Shown one piece after another: positions 39,830 through 52,976 of a DNA stretch of 64,000 bases. This stretch comes from Agaricus subrufescens (Eukaryota > Basidiomycota > Agaricomycetes > Agaricales > Agaricaceae): NCBI GenBank assembly GCA_029945375.1, contig CM057058.1, positions 4,092,001 through 4,156,000 on the forward strand. Reading direction: 5' to 3'. Numbering within the stretch: position 1 is the first letter of the stretch; every line of letters begins with the position of its first letter. Made by a program: the position numbers and the translations under genes. Under the pieces are notes generated by a model. It had not been told where the DNA came from. It made no database searches and saw nothing but the letters and a program-made list of their open reading frames with translations.

Positions 39830-41334
39830 TGGGGTGAATTATTCATTTCACAGCTTTAATCTGTATACCTTGGAGGATCAGTATCATTTTCTTTTTGGCA
39901 TATTCAACTCGCATACACAACCATATTATGTCTCGAGTTTTATACTCATTCACACATTCGTATACATTAATTATTATTTTTTCTTTTCTCCCAACTCATC
40001 TCGTATTCCGTTTTCGTGCGCATACATATTCTCATTTTTTTTTCTTTTCTTTCTCTTTCTCTTTCTTTCATTCGCTTAACCATGTAACACAAAAAGTAAT
40101 TTCAACTGGTACACAGACGAAGATCTACTTAAATCAATATTATTACCACGCTCTACCCAGAGTAAAAAAAATAACCACTTGATAGAACACATGGCTTAAA
40201 GTTTGAATTGGTACATCTGCGACGGAGTGCTTGTCCGAATGAACCCTACCCACTTTTGTATTGCTCACGCCTCAGAAAGCCGGGGTGGGGGGAGGGGGAG
40301 AAGAAAGTCATTTCAATTAACCCGGTTTAGCTTTCTTCGTTCTTCTGCTCGGCTACGAGGACCGTCTGGGTGATATGACAACAACTGCCTGCCCTACAGG
40401 ATATAAAAAATCGACAACTGACATCTTGCTGACATACGCTATGTCAGTTCAAAGCATGTACGCCTTTCTGACAGTTCTTCCTGATGCACTAGCTGAATTT
40501 TGACAGATCGACGGATTGATAAAATTATGCGGTGTTTGTGCATCAAGGGCTCTGTGCAAAACTCTAACCCTGCTTGTAATGAAATCTGTATATATACATC
40601 ATTATATCATTCTTTCGTCTTCCGAGACGGAATATCATGCATCATGGAGTGGGAGGGGTGGGCAAAACAAACTTTCTCATGAATTGAAAAAAAAAGTGTT
40701 CAGACTAGTCATTCTTGCCCGGCCCACGAAACCCGAGGGATAACAATAGGATAACGCCCTCTGCTAACTCACACACATCCCGGAAACCAAAAAAAGGAAT
40801 AAGAAAGAGCACTAAAGAAAATATATGTGTTCGATAAACTCCAAAGCAAGAAAAAATCACATCAGCATTCGCCGCTGAGGGTAAATTGTAACTAAGTAAT
40901 TGATATAAAAGTACATATCGGCGCAACGAATTCATAGATAAGTAGAAGAAAGCAGCAGGAAAGAAAGGGTACATCAAACGTGCAAAAGGGACAAAGTGTT
41001 ATAAATATGACGACGAAAACAAGTATTGTAATAAGCAGTATCTTCCCGACCTGAATGTACGTGGAGTCAACGTTCAGGTGTTTTGAATCCGATGACCGGG
41101 TGGGTGTGGCATAGCGTTTTGAGGACATTAGTTGCGGGAAAGGGGGGGTGATACAATCTATAAATCGGCGGTATAGCAGAATTTCAACGAGGAGGAGGGA
41201 GTTTCGCAGAAGGAAGGTGGGTTAGAACGGATCTCAAGGTCAGAGATAGGAAGCAGGTTCCAAGAAAACCGAAAACGCAAAGCATGACGAAAAGCGAGAG
41301 AAAAAAAAAGCATACCACCAAGTCTCCTCAGCCT
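39830..41334. other. Long convergent intergenic region
   Basis: A 1.5-kb AT-rich stretch between the PNUTS-like and LDB-like 3' ends. It contains a polypyrimidine tract at about 40031-40070, a purine/G-rich run near 40280-40300 and an 8-bp-arm hairpin at 40429-40447. No coding frame is convincing. A 78-codon minus frame near 40892-41128 has one hydrophobic segment but no recognisable features. Confidence 0.5.
40031..40070. repeat. CT/T-rich simple repeat
   Basis: The plus strand is almost entirely C and T, built from CTTT units. This is a low-complexity tract in the PNUTS 3' flank. Confidence 0.8.
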
Positions 41335-43722
41335 CTAACCATTCCGTGTTCCCGTCCTTGCCCTTTTCCTTGCTGGTGGTTTGCCTCCTGCTTGATCAGG
41401 CCCTCCTGTACGCGCTGTTGCCAGGGATGGCGATCCCGCCACCATTCCCGGTGATGCTCCCTGCTGTGGACCCTGTATTTTTCTTTTCAATGATGGTTTC
41501 GAGGATACAGGGGTAAGTTTAGGAGTAACGGAGGAGGCAGATGGGGACGAGGAGACAGTCAGAGGCTTTGGTATCAAATTAATAACGCCATTAGCGTTAG
41601 TATTATTAGTAGCAGATGCAGATGCAGCAGTAGCAGAAGGAGTACTGGTACTCGATAAGAGCACAGTATTACCATTCTTTTTGCCCTGTCCGGTCATAGG
41701 ACGATTGAAGATACGACGATTCTGCTCAAAAATTGGACTTACTGGCGTCGCTCTTGTTGCCATTGTAGGCGTAGTACCTCCCATTGCACCCATTGCACCT
41801 GAGATTGCACCTCCCATATTCATGGAATTCATTGGTGGAACACCTGCAAGACCGCCCATTGGTGCACCAAGACTTCCCATACTACCCATGGGGCCACCCA
41901 TCACACCACCCATACCGCCCAAGGTTTGCAAATGATGTTGCATAGCGGGTGTAACAGGGGAGTGATGCTGTGATCCTGGACCCATACCAGGTTGACCCAT
42001 TGGTCCACTCATGTGTGGACCACCCATACCAGGTTGAAGTTGAACAGTTTTGTGAATTTTGTGCGGTGAGTTCATGGCTGATCCGGGTCGTGTCTGTGGA
42101 GAGTTAACGGCGGTATTACTGGATGATATCGAGGCGTGTGCTCCCCGCGGTGTTCCATGTTGAGGTGTGTGGTGACCTCCCCCGCTTCCTGTTGGAGGCG
42201 CCGGTTGGCCTGGTGCACCGGGGTATAACGTTGTTGGATTGAAGGGAGCGCCGGGAACGGGTGGCGGATGGGGGAGAGAGTGGGAACCACCTGGATAGCC
42301 ATTTACAACGGCACCTGCACCACCTGCTGCTGCGATCCCAGTGGCTGTAGCCGGGGTTCCAGAGGTGACGACATTTTGGGGAACGTCCGGGAGTGATACA
42401 TGCTCATTACGGATTCTTAATGCTAGTGATTTCAGGGCTTCTGTGGTGGTATAAGTGACAGTTGAAGTGGATATATGCGATTGAAAGATACCTAGGGGTC
42501 CTAGTTGTGTGTCGGTAGAGTAGGTGATGAGTTCTGCCATTGAGCTTACGCTTTCTGCAAGCTAAATCTAGGTTAGCAGGAACTGGGAGGGGGTTGAATC
42601 TGGCATACCTCTAAACATCTCATGGTTGCCTGAGGAATTCCAAAGGCATTGACGGGTTCACCAGGGATGGAACATCGTTCGATTACGACTCTAGGTTCTT
42701 CCCACCTTTTATCTTCTTCTGCAGTGCTTGCGGAGGGGTCGATGGAGACACCGTTGACATTGGGGGACGGGGCATTCCTTATCCATGGGCTCTTGTTAGG
42801 CTCTGGAATGCGGGTGCCGACTATGGCATCGAGGGCAATAAACTTGTCGTGAAAGTTGGCGTCAAAGGTGAACTCGTCGAATTTGAAGGTGTAGGAAGAA
42901 TTAGGTTGGCCTGAATTTTGGGCGGTGGAGCCTGGGGCAGAGGTGGCGGTTATGATGACGTGGGCGGAGAGAGCACCGCGAAGGGTGACAGTATAGCCGT
43001 TGTTGTACTTGTAGGTCCAGACGGCAGAGACGCACTCGACGATGCAGTGGCCAGCGGTGATGTAGCGCTCTCGTGCGCCATCGAGAGAAAGAGACATGGA
43101 TTTGACACCGGACTGGGTGGTGACGAGAAAGAAGCGGGGGAGGATGGGGACGCCGATTTCGAAGGGTTTTGCTTCCTTGCGCTGGTTGTCCTTCCAGAGG
43201 GTGAGCTTCATGTAGGCTTTGGGCGTAAAGTACTCTCTGATTAGATCGTTCCACCATGCGAGCTGGAGTTTCTGGAGGGGCAGGGAGACGGGGGGGGGGG
43301 GGGCGGGGAGGGATACGCACTGTTTTGTTTTCGCTGGCGAGGATGCCGCTGAACTGGAGGAGACGGAGGAGGCCCTGGCCCTGGCCGAGGGGGGGCCCGC
43401 GGGAGACGGGATGGGGGGCCTGGGCGGGGTCCTGCTGCTGGGGCGGGGCGGCGCGGATGGGCGGGGGCCGGGGCTGGATGTGCTGGGGCGGCTGGTGGTG
43501 TTGCGGGGGCTGCTGGGGCTGCTGGATGCGCTGCTGGGGCCGGTGTGGCTGGGGCGTGCGCGAGTTCATCTGCTCGTACTGCTGGGCCGGGGTGGTGAGG
43601 AGGTGCTGCTGGGGGGCCTGCTGGGGCGGGAAGAACGGCTGGCGGACGATAAAGTCATGGGGGGTCGCCTGGGACGGGCGGAGCGACGAGCGCGGGGGCT
43701 GGCTGTTGGCCGTCGGAAGCAT
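41335..43722 (-). CDS. LIM-domain-binding protein (LDB / PtaB-Mfg1 type transcription regulator)
   Basis: Three exons (43722-43321, 43271-42609, 42561-41335) give about 763 residues. The Gln/Pro-rich N-terminus precedes the LIM-binding domain (about 135-380): LLRLLQFSGILASENK, KLQLAWWNDLIREYFTPKAY, FFLVTTQSGVKSMSLSLDGA, YNNGYTVTLRGALSAHVI and HDKFIALDAIVG. The C-terminal half is Gly/Met/Pro-rich (MGG, MGS repeats) and ends with basic ARKRARTGTRNG. Fungal members (PtaB, Mfg1, Adn2/3) partner Flo8/SomA-type factors to drive adhesion, filamentation and development. The start codon lies 10 bp from that of IMP3. The first intron (43320-43272) contains an uninterrupted run of about 13 C on the coding strand. 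Confidence 0.85.
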
Positions 43723-43732
43723 AACGCCCCTT
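43723..43732. promoter_or_regulatory. 10-bp gap between divergent LDB-like and IMP3 start codons
   Basis: Only 10 bp separate the two start codons, so the 5' UTRs and core promoters must overlap coding sequence on both sides, or one start is further downstream. Confidence 0.55.
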
Positions 43733-44492
43733 ATGGTTCGCAACCTCCACCACCACGAACAAAAACTCTTGAAAAAAGTCGATTTTCTCAGCGTACGCCC
43801 GCCCTCGCCCCCGTCGTCTCGCCCGCGCTCACCGCCGTCCACAGTGGAAGCAGGATGCCTCTCTCCGCGAGGTAAAGATCCTCAGGCGCTACCACATCCA
43901 GTCCCGAGACGACTACCACAAGTACAACAAACTCGCCGGCTCCCTCAGGGCCTTTGCCCACAAAATCTCAGGTCTCCCCCCGCAGGACCCCTTCCGCGCC
44001 CGCTGCCAGGCCAATCTCCTCTCCAAGCTCTACGACATCGGCATCCTCAACTCCTCCGCCAAGCTCTCCGACGTCGAAAACAAACTCACCGTCGCCGCCT
44101 TCTGCCGCAGACGCCTTGCAGTCTTCATGTGCATGGCAAAAATGGCAGAGTCCGTCAGCGCAGTCCGTCGCTCTCTTTCGCGTCCTCCTCGCCCCTGCTC
44201 ATCTGCCCCCTCAGGCTACAAAATTTATCGAGCAAGGCCATGTGCGCGTCGGACCAGACACGATCACTGACCCCGCTTTTCTCGTCACCAGGCGAGTTTA
44301 AATCTGCTTTTCACAAGGGCCCTCTTCCTGATTTCCGCTCAGGCACATGGAAGACTTTGTCACCTGGGTCGACACCTCCAAGCTCAAGCGCACGGTCATG
44401 GAGTACAACGACGAGGTCCGTCTCCCCGCCGTCCCCCTGCGCAGCTCACCCATTCCTCTTGTCGCTAGCTCGATGACTTTGATCTTTTGTAG
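43733..44492 (+). CDS. IMP3: U3 small nucleolar RNP protein IMP3
   Basis: Five exons (43733-43792, 43845-44162, 44215-44291, 44343-44415, 44469-44492) give about 183 residues, the standard size. Conserved blocks are [31 protein letters not shown], the S4-like RNA-binding region with [35 protein letters not shown] and the terminal NDELDDFDLL. IMP3 binds the U3-pre-rRNA duplex in the small-subunit processome. Intron 3 (44292-44342) is GC-AG (donor GCGAGT). Using the GT three bases on breaks the VTRHMEDF frame. The final exon is 24 nt. The kinesin gene follows in tandem after 129 bp. Confidence 0.95.
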
Positions 44493-44621
44493 CGTAGTGT
44501 ACATTCGGACTGAATATAACTGTATTTGTTCTGATCAGCGCGTGGTAACAATCAGACTTGACATATTACGCCCAACAACCACGGAGTGGGTCGTCCTGCT
44601 CTTCCTCCTCACACCCCAACC

Positions 44622-47600
44622 ATGGCCGAGGCTGGAGATGGCAACATCAAAGTCGTCGTCCGCTGCCGCCCCCTCAACTCTCGCGGTCCGTCCTCCCCTC
44701 CTTCCCCGCCCTCGCATCGCACTCACCTCCCCGTCCAGAACTCGCCAGAGGTGCCAAATGCCTCATTCGCATGCAAGGAAATCAGACCCTGCTAGACCCC
44801 CCGGAATCCGGCTCAGCTCAAGACGCAAAGCGCGCTACAGAGCGCAAGACAATGCCCTTCAGCTTCGACAAGAGCTACTGGAGTGCCGGCCCCCGCGATG
44901 ACCCCGGTTACTGTTCGCAACAGACTCTATATGACGACTTGGGAAAGGAACTTTTGGATCATGGATTTTCTGGGTTTAATGCGTGTATCCTTGCTTGTGT
45001 GTTCCACTCCTCTCCTCTGTATCTCAGTTGTCTGACTACGCCTCCGCAGACGGCCAAACAGGTGCGCTAGTTTTCTCTTCATTTTTTCTGTCCAAGTTGA
45101 TCTCGCCATGTGCAACCAAGGTTCTGGCAAGTCCTACAGGTGCACATCCCCCCACCCTTCTTATTCTCATGTGGGTCACTGATGCTTCGTTCATTTGATA
45201 GTATGATGGGCTGTACGTCGCCACATCTTACCAGTCTCGCCCCAACTCACACTATCCCTGCAGACGGTCCAGACAAGGGTATAATACCACTCACCTGTTC
45301 TGAGCTTTTTCAACGCGTGGAATCGAAGAAAGGACAAGACCCCAACATCAACTTCACCGTCGAAGTCTCCTACATCGAGGTATTCATCATCTCCATCTCT
45401 CTCTCTGCCGCTTGACTTAGCCGCACTATCCATTAGATCTACAATGAAAAAGTTCGTGACCTTCTCAACCCAAAGAACACCGGCAATCTTCGCGTCCGTG
45501 AACATCCAAGTCTGGGTCCCTACGTAGAAGACCTATCCAAGCTCGTAGTAACAAATTACGATGAGATGATGACTCTAATGGACGAGGGGAATAAGGCGCG
45601 TACAGTAGCCGCCACCAATATGAACGAGACGTGCGTCCTCTCTTCTTGTTCGTCCCGCGCTCCCGAAATCCCTTTTCTCCCCTTTACTCAAAGATCGCGG
45701 TTCTCGCGGATACGCGACGCTTCTAATCCATAAATGAGTTTCCCTGACATTTCTTGCTTCTCCTTCAGCTCTTCACGTTCGCATGCTGTCTTTACTCTCC
45801 TTCTCACAATGAAACGGCACGATACCGACACGAACCTCGACACCGAAAAGGTTTCACGTATCAGGTCCGACTTTACTCCCCCCCTTCCTCGACTCTTCCA
45901 TCAAATCTGATTTTTACATCCTACAACTTTAGTCTTGTTGATTTGGCAGGTTCTGAGCGCGCCAATTCAACGGGAGCGACAGGCCAACGTCTTAAGGAAG
46001 GTGCCAACATCAACAAGTCTTTGACCACCCTCGGAAAAGTCATTTCTGCTCTCGCTGCGCATAGTTCATCGGATGGTAAGAAGGGAAAGAAGGGGAAAGC
46101 TGAGGAATTTATACCCTACCGTGATTCTGTACGTCTTCAATATATACCACCCGCATATATGCAAGATTTTTCTCAATGTCTGCTCTTTTAGGTCCTTACA
46201 TGGCTCCTGAAAGATAGTCTTGGTGGCAATTCCAAAACCGCCATGATAGCTGCAATCTCGCCAGCTGATTACGAGGAAACACTGAGCACGTTGCGCTATG
46301 CCGATCAGGCGAAGAAGATCAAGAACAAGGCTGTAGTGAACGAGGATCCCAATGCGAAGTTGGTCAGAGAGCTCAAGGAGGAATTGGAAATGCTCAGAGG
46401 TACGTCGTCTTGCCATACCTTTTTCGCTTTCTCAACGCTGTTCCTCGCCTCTCTTATCTACATATAGCCCGCGTTGCGGGATCAAGCGGTGAAGAACACT
46501 TCGATCCGAAAATTCCTGCCGAAAAGCAAATCGTCACTTATCAAACCAAGGATGGTATCATCAAAAAGGTCACCAAAGCAGAGTTACAGGAACAAATGGA
46601 AACGCGAGAAAAGTTGATGAACGAGTTGAATGAAACCTGGGAACAGAAGTTGCAGAGGACTCAGGAGGTACAGAAGGAGCGGGAGAAGGCGCTGGAGGAG
46701 TTGGGTATTACGGTTGAGAAGAACTTGGTTGGGGTGCATACTCCCAAGAAGGTATCTAGAATCAACATGTCCATCTTATCTCGAATCAGAAAAGCTGATG
46801 GAATTTGCAGATGCCTCATCTCGTGAATTTGGTACGTGCTCATCCCAATGAAAATAGTATGTAATTAGTTCATTGATGAACGGCTCGGATTTCGTAGAAC
46901 GAAGGTCTGTTTCTCTGGTGTCCAATTATAGGTACCGATCCATTTATTGACCCTTCTCAATAGATCCCCTGATGAGTGAGTGTCTGATATATCAAATCAA
47001 ACCCGGAAAGACACTTGTAAGTATCCCAAGCCTCTAATGTTTCTCCCTGGGTAGTGGAATCTCGGCTTATATGCTCATATCCTTTATACTTCAGGTCGGG
47101 AGGTTGGACAACGAGAAACCCGCCGCAATACGCCTAAGTGGAGACAAGATCCTAGAAGAACACTGCTATTTCGATAATACAGATGGTAAAGTCACGCTAG
47201 AATGCATGCCTGACAGTATTACGGTATGTCTGCTTACTACGAAGACCAAAATACCTAGAGTGTCTGATGATCGCACCACTAGTTCTTGAATGGGAAGCAA
47301 ATCGCGCCCGGGCAGGTGGGTTTTTGAATTGTCTCGGCCCTTGCAAAGCCTAATGGTTATGTATCTTGTCGTCGTTGGCAGCCTCATAAACTTCGATCTG
47401 GGTTCCGCATCATCATGGGTACGTATTTTTTTCTTCCATTATCAACCAACGACGAACCCATACTCAAAATACCATATCCGAATACTCCTAGGTGACAACC
47501 ATGTGTTTCGGTTCAACAATCCGGAAGAAGTGCGTAAGAAACGAGATCGCGCAACCGCCAAATCCAATCTTCACATGAGCATCTCCGCTGCTGAATTAGA

Positions 47601-50600
47601 GGGAGCAGAAAGTTCACCACGTCCCGATTCTCCGACAACCTCAGAAAGTGATCAAGCCGATGTTGATTGGACTTTTGCCCAACGTGAAGCGGCGTTTGCA
47701 CGTTTGGGATTAGATCCAAGTTTGGATAACCTGCCAGATGATGACTTGAATAAGTTGTTCGAGAAGATCACTAGAGTCAAGACGCTGAGGGATATCAATT
47801 CTAAGCCTCGTCCGGAAAGTAGTCTTTCACAAGCGGATGATATCTGGAGTGAAGCTGGTGGAAGGCCTTTACCCAGTGAAGCTCCTACGGATGACACCAG
47901 CTTACATGGAAGTCCGGCCGTTGACGAATCCCTTAAAGACGCTCAGCACCATCTCGAGAACCGTCTAAACGAAATCCAGGAAAACGGTAGTACAATGTCG
48001 AACGTGGAAAAAGAGGACTTAAAAGCGGAGAAGGAACATATGGAGTTTCAACTGAACCGGGTTCGCACTCAGATGAGGAGGTTAATTGATGCGCGTGCGA
48101 GAGGGGAAACGGATTTTGAAGGGATAGATTTTGAACCTGTCATTTACTCGGCGAGACAGTTACGGCTTATCCGCAAGGTTTTGGATAAGTGGAGAGCTCA
48201 TAGATCATTCTCGATGGCGGAAATGATTCTAACTAATGCGGTCGCGGTGAAGGAAACAAATATCATCAGGTGAGTTGGTCAAATTTGTTCAGTTTGATCT
48301 TTTCCCCTCAATGATTGTTTCTGGGATTGACACAGCAAGGAATTGGGGAAGGCTGTTTCCTATAATTTCGCGATCGCATCCGGGGGATCTCTGGCCGCTC
48401 CTGTATCTGCAATCGATAGCATTGCAGGTTTGGACCAGTTCGGCGACGTTGCAGATCCAATTCTGCGTTCGAATACCCAACCTTCTGTGGCAGTTAAAGT
48501 CATCGATCGCAAGCACAATGCGATTTATGTATGGTCTCTGGATCGGCTACAACAACAACTATTACGCATGCGTAATCTTACAACCTATATCGATCGGCCT
48601 TCGTATACCCAACATTTCTCTTCTGACGAACCCTTCTATGATTCTCCACCTCCTGAATACTCCTTTATTGGCAATGCATTAATCTCACTCGCTCCACTTT
48701 CTCGCCGACTATCATCTTCATCGACTGTTGCGATTTTCTGCAGATATACTGCCGAAGCTATCGGCTCTTGTCGTGTTGATATCAAACTAGTCAGTGCGAT
48801 ATCATCGTCGAAGTACGCCAGTTCATCGTCTGCGTCTACACGCACTTCATCTCCTGTCCCCGGAGTCATACACCCTGGCACTAAACTCAACTTTTTCTTG
48901 ACAATAGACTCTGTCAAGGGACTTTCATCACACGACTTCTCCGCTGTTCACCTCCAAGTTCGGTTGTCATCATTCGTAGGGGCCGCCGCATCATCTGAAG
49001 AAGTGTTTCCCTCATCAGCGATTGATATCGACCATGCGTCATTATCTGAACTCAAGTTCCGACGCAGTTTTACGATAGCTGCATCATCGAAGGTTTTGAA
49101 CCACTTGCGGCAAGGATATGCGCCTATAGAGTTTTTTGCGACTTTGAAACCTACTTATTTGGAACGGATGGAGAGATGGGATGAGATGCGTGACCAGAAG
49201 CAGAATTATATCCCCCGAGTTTCTTCACCCACGAGTTCGAATCTGAACTTACCCGCACCCTCATCTGCATCTTCATCTCGACCTGCTTCATCGTCTGGAC
49301 CAATGCGTCGGTCAGAGAACGAGTTCGTGGTAGAACAAATGCATGACGTAGTTGCATGGCTTCAGATATGTGAATTGGGGCTTGACGGATCATATGTCCC
49401 CGTACCAGTGATATCGCAAGGCAGCATCGATGCTGGAGCGTTCTCTCTTCATCAAGGACTCCAACGTAGGATCGTCGTCAATCTCTCATCAAATTCTGGG
49501 CAACAACTTCCTTGGTCGGAGTTTACCAAGATTCGAATTGGGAATGTGAGGCTTCTGGATGCCAAAGGACGGATGCATGACTCGACTTCAAAGGCACTCG
49601 TGACCTTGGCTTTGCAGAAGGAACAGAAACTAGAGTTTAAACAAGATGGAACCGGTGTCCTGTCCGCAGAAGCACTTTGGGACTCGAGTATGCATGACTC
49701 AGTGTTGCTTAATCGTGTTACTGCGGCGAACCAAAGGATCATATTGCAGCTCACGTGGGGAGTGGCGGTGGATATATGTCAAGAGCCTGTGCAATTTAGT
49801 ATGGATGTGGCGGTTGCGATGCATGCGAGGGATGCGAGCCCACCGTCAAAGTTCATGACGTTTTTCGCCTCAAACAAGGTCTTGGCAAAGACGAGTACCT
49901 TGTTTAATGTCAAGTTATCGCCTCCGTTGACGAGATCGGCGAAGGATCTGTGGAGGTTGGACACGTCGGAGAAATATGTGAGGGGAGAAGAGACACTTGG
50001 TACTTGGAAACCCCGAGGTATAACGGTGGTGGAGGATTATGATCGCCTGATCACGACCGAGCGGCGAGCTGCTGACGTACAAGCTATCAGAGTCATCATG
50101 GCCACGACACCTCACCGACAAATTCAAGCTGATGCTCTAGTCTGGAAAGGGGAAGATATACTGAAACGTTCTATCCAACTCTGGCAGAAACAGTTTGGTC
50201 ATCGTGGGAAGGTAAGTGTATGACGGGATTTTCTGATTGTGGATTTGCGAACCGAAACTATGTATCCAGATCACTCTCAGTCAAGAACCTGATCCTGAGG
50301 AAGACGTACCTAACCGAAAGACGGAGAGGATCGTGAACGGAGATGGATTCAAATACATATCTGAAACGAGAGTGGTCCCACGGAGGTAAATCACCCATTC
50401 TACACGATCTAGACCGATGGGTTGCTGATCATTGGGATTCAGTGATAACACGACGAAGAAAGGACATCTCCTGATCCTCGCTGACGCAAGTCAGAGTACT
50501 TGGGAACGACGATGGTTTGTACTACGAAGGTATGATAATGAATCTCCGCAGACCCAATTTTACTCATTGCACGTCATATAGACCATATCTATACATGTAT

Positions 50601-50863
50601 ATGCACTCCAACGAGCTGGAAGAACTTGGCATAATTAGTCTTTCCGGTGTTAATGTGGAGAGCGATCCTCATAAAGAATCTCTCCTTGGTGTGAGTCTAT
50701 AATCCCTTTTTTTGCTCAGAGTCCCATGCTGAACATTCTATTCCAGAAACCACATTCTTTCACTCTCTTTACTGCTTCCAACTCGCATGCTCTGGCTGCC
50801 CCTAGCCTTAAGGAACTCCAATCATGGACCACAAAACTAGACCCGACCCGGTTACCCGGCTAA
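44622..50863 (+). CDS. Kinesin-3 motor (KIF1A/Unc104 type)
   Basis: Twenty-three exons encode about 1606 residues. The order is an N-terminal motor (about 5-370) with [29 protein letters not shown] and [18 protein letters not shown]; a neck/coiled coil ([15 protein letters not shown]); and an FHA domain (about 500-600: [44 protein letters not shown]). KIF1B/DUF3694-like stalk regions ([19 protein letters not shown]-like [20 protein letters not shown]) follow, then a C-terminal PH domain ([20 protein letters not shown]). Such motors carry early endosomes and vesicles to microtubule plus ends. Exons 3 (45050-45061), 5 (45202-45212) and 13 (46898-46904) are 12, 11 and 7 nt. The reconstruction stays in frame throughout and matches the family at each junction. 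Confidence 0.93.
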
Positions 50864-52976
50864 TGTGATGATAATTATTCAGGGAATTTATATATATATC
50901 TTGATATTCGATGAGTGCCATGACCTATCTTTCATAACTACTAGTCCATTCCTTTATCGTAGATATTTGCACCACATGTACGTCCTATTTAAAACAGTCT
51001 GACCTGGTAGATTACACTATCCTTACCCTTATCTGTATATCCTTGTGCGTTTACTGGTTATCTATGTGTCTACGCAATCAAGTAATCTCAGTGTGACTCC
51101 CGGAAGCAAAGGTGGCACATGGCACAACACTGCAGACAGAAGCCGTCAACGTTTCGTCATTGTTCAGCATGGCCCCAGGGGTCAGGGCCGGCTCTATTAA
51201 GCTATCCCATGCCAAGAGCTATATGACAGTTCCGCGCCGCTTTTATCCTGGATAAACCAGGCTTCTTCTCTTCCCGCTATCCGGTCTGACATCGGTCCCT
51301 TTCAGTGCCACTAGGATGCAAGCTATCAGCCAATTCTTCTGACAGTTACTGGCAGAGAAGCGTGTCAAAGATACATGTTTGTGAATCACGATTGGCCAAA
51401 TGGTCAGATATTTCTATTCTGTAGCCATTACCTTCTCATCAATACAGTGATTAAAAACTTTTCAGTTCATTTCTCTGACATTCCTTGGGAGCGTTCTATT
51501 TAATCCATCCACTTGATCGCTGTTAAAGCGTATGTCCCATTATGCGGTCTCACAGATTTCCATGCATCACGTACCATGGAGTTTTTCCATTTATTCCGTT
51601 AGATACAGAGCAAGCCTTGGTTTCCCGTGCTCCGACGGCAAAGTTTTTCCTCGTCGTTAACGTGTCAATGTGGTGGATTCGTAGTCTACTACTTACTTCA
51701 TCGAACAAGCGATTATTGAATGCAGAAGCATTGCCGTTATGATAATATCTGTATGAAAGCTTGTGGGCCTTTAAATCATCCGAGCGAACTTTCTCAAACC
51801 CAGGGAACCAATATATATCAATCTTCCCTGAAATGTTGGAATGGCTGGTTGCGCATGCAATGCAGTTTATTTTCTTGTCTCCTTCCACCGGGTGTCCTCC
51901 ATGAGCACAATTAGATTCACGGACGACATGAATAGATTCGGAGCACCGTCTCACAGAAGCTTCTGATTCTTTTTCGAATTCACGATTGACGGTCGGAGCC
52001 GCCCGACAATTCCAGGCATTTTGAGTTTGCTACCAGGGTCATCACTCTCTCACTAATTCTCTAAAGTATCTATGTAGATTCCCAGGGGTAAATGTAATTC
52101 TGGTACAAGTCCCTTTGCGGACAACCTCATGTTCAGTTCTCCTCTTCTCTCTAATGCGACCTGGACTAATGTTCAAGTCTTCCATTATGGACTTTAATCT
52201 CCAACTAAATGTAACCCGGGCCCTCGTCATACTTTGGTCGACTTGTTTGATTGATTACTCGGGTGGATCAATGTCGCCCCGGCGGGATGAGATATTTTTG
52301 ACCTTACCCTCATTAAGGGATTCTGGAACCTAAATAGACCGGTGATGTCCAGCCCAAGTGCCATGTGCGCATTGAACATACGCCGACAATCGCAGATACT
52401 CCCCCCCAAAAAAATCAAAACCCCTGCAAGGCCGCACTCGAGTCAGATTCCCTGGTCTGGCTCATTATAACCACGATCATTTCTGGGTAGTGAGATCAAT
52501 CAAGTCTAATTTAAATCGCATTTGTACAAGAACGTAAATATGCGATAACTAACCGAGTGCGGTGAATGTCAAGTTATTTATATACCGGAAACTTCCAATA
52601 GCGAAAGTAGGAGCTGGGGAAGTAGAGATACTCCAAAGTCCCCTCAGTCAAAGTTCAATTCAGCCATTTTTTCATGATAAAATAAATTCTAATTGACGGT
52701 GATGTGCAGATACTAGTAGTACATGGTGCAAATATCTATATAATTGTAAAAAAAGAGAAAAAATCAAACGGTGAAAATGTTGTGAAATCCATCCAACCAG
52801 GGGCTAGTATATAATGTTTACAAAGGCATTCAAGAGGGAATAGCTCTGAAATAAATGTTGAAATAGAAATCAAGAACAGGGGAATAAGAATAGAAGGGGG
52901 AAGTGGGATATATGTGCAAGTAGATATTTAATATTTAAATGAGGGGAATAAAACCGATGCCAAAGGTACTTTTAAC
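50864..52976. other. Gene-poor, AT-rich intergenic region
   Basis: No recognisable coding exon, RNA gene or mobile element was found. The longest open stretch is on the minus strand (51550-51954). It lacks an ATG at its 5' end and has no recognisable motifs. Confidence 0.5.

Noticed and set aside
40429..40447. Hairpin with 8-bp arms as a terminator or small RNA
   Set aside because: It is too short and isolated. Rho-independent-type hairpins are not used by this kind of genome, and no flanking RNA structure is visible.
40892..41128. 78-codon minus-strand frame with a hydrophobic stretch
   Set aside because: It lies in the 3' flank of the LDB-like gene, is T-rich by composition and has no family features.
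51550..51954. 134-codon minus-strand frame
   Set aside because: It has no ATG at the 5' end, no conserved motif and AT-rich composition like its surroundings.
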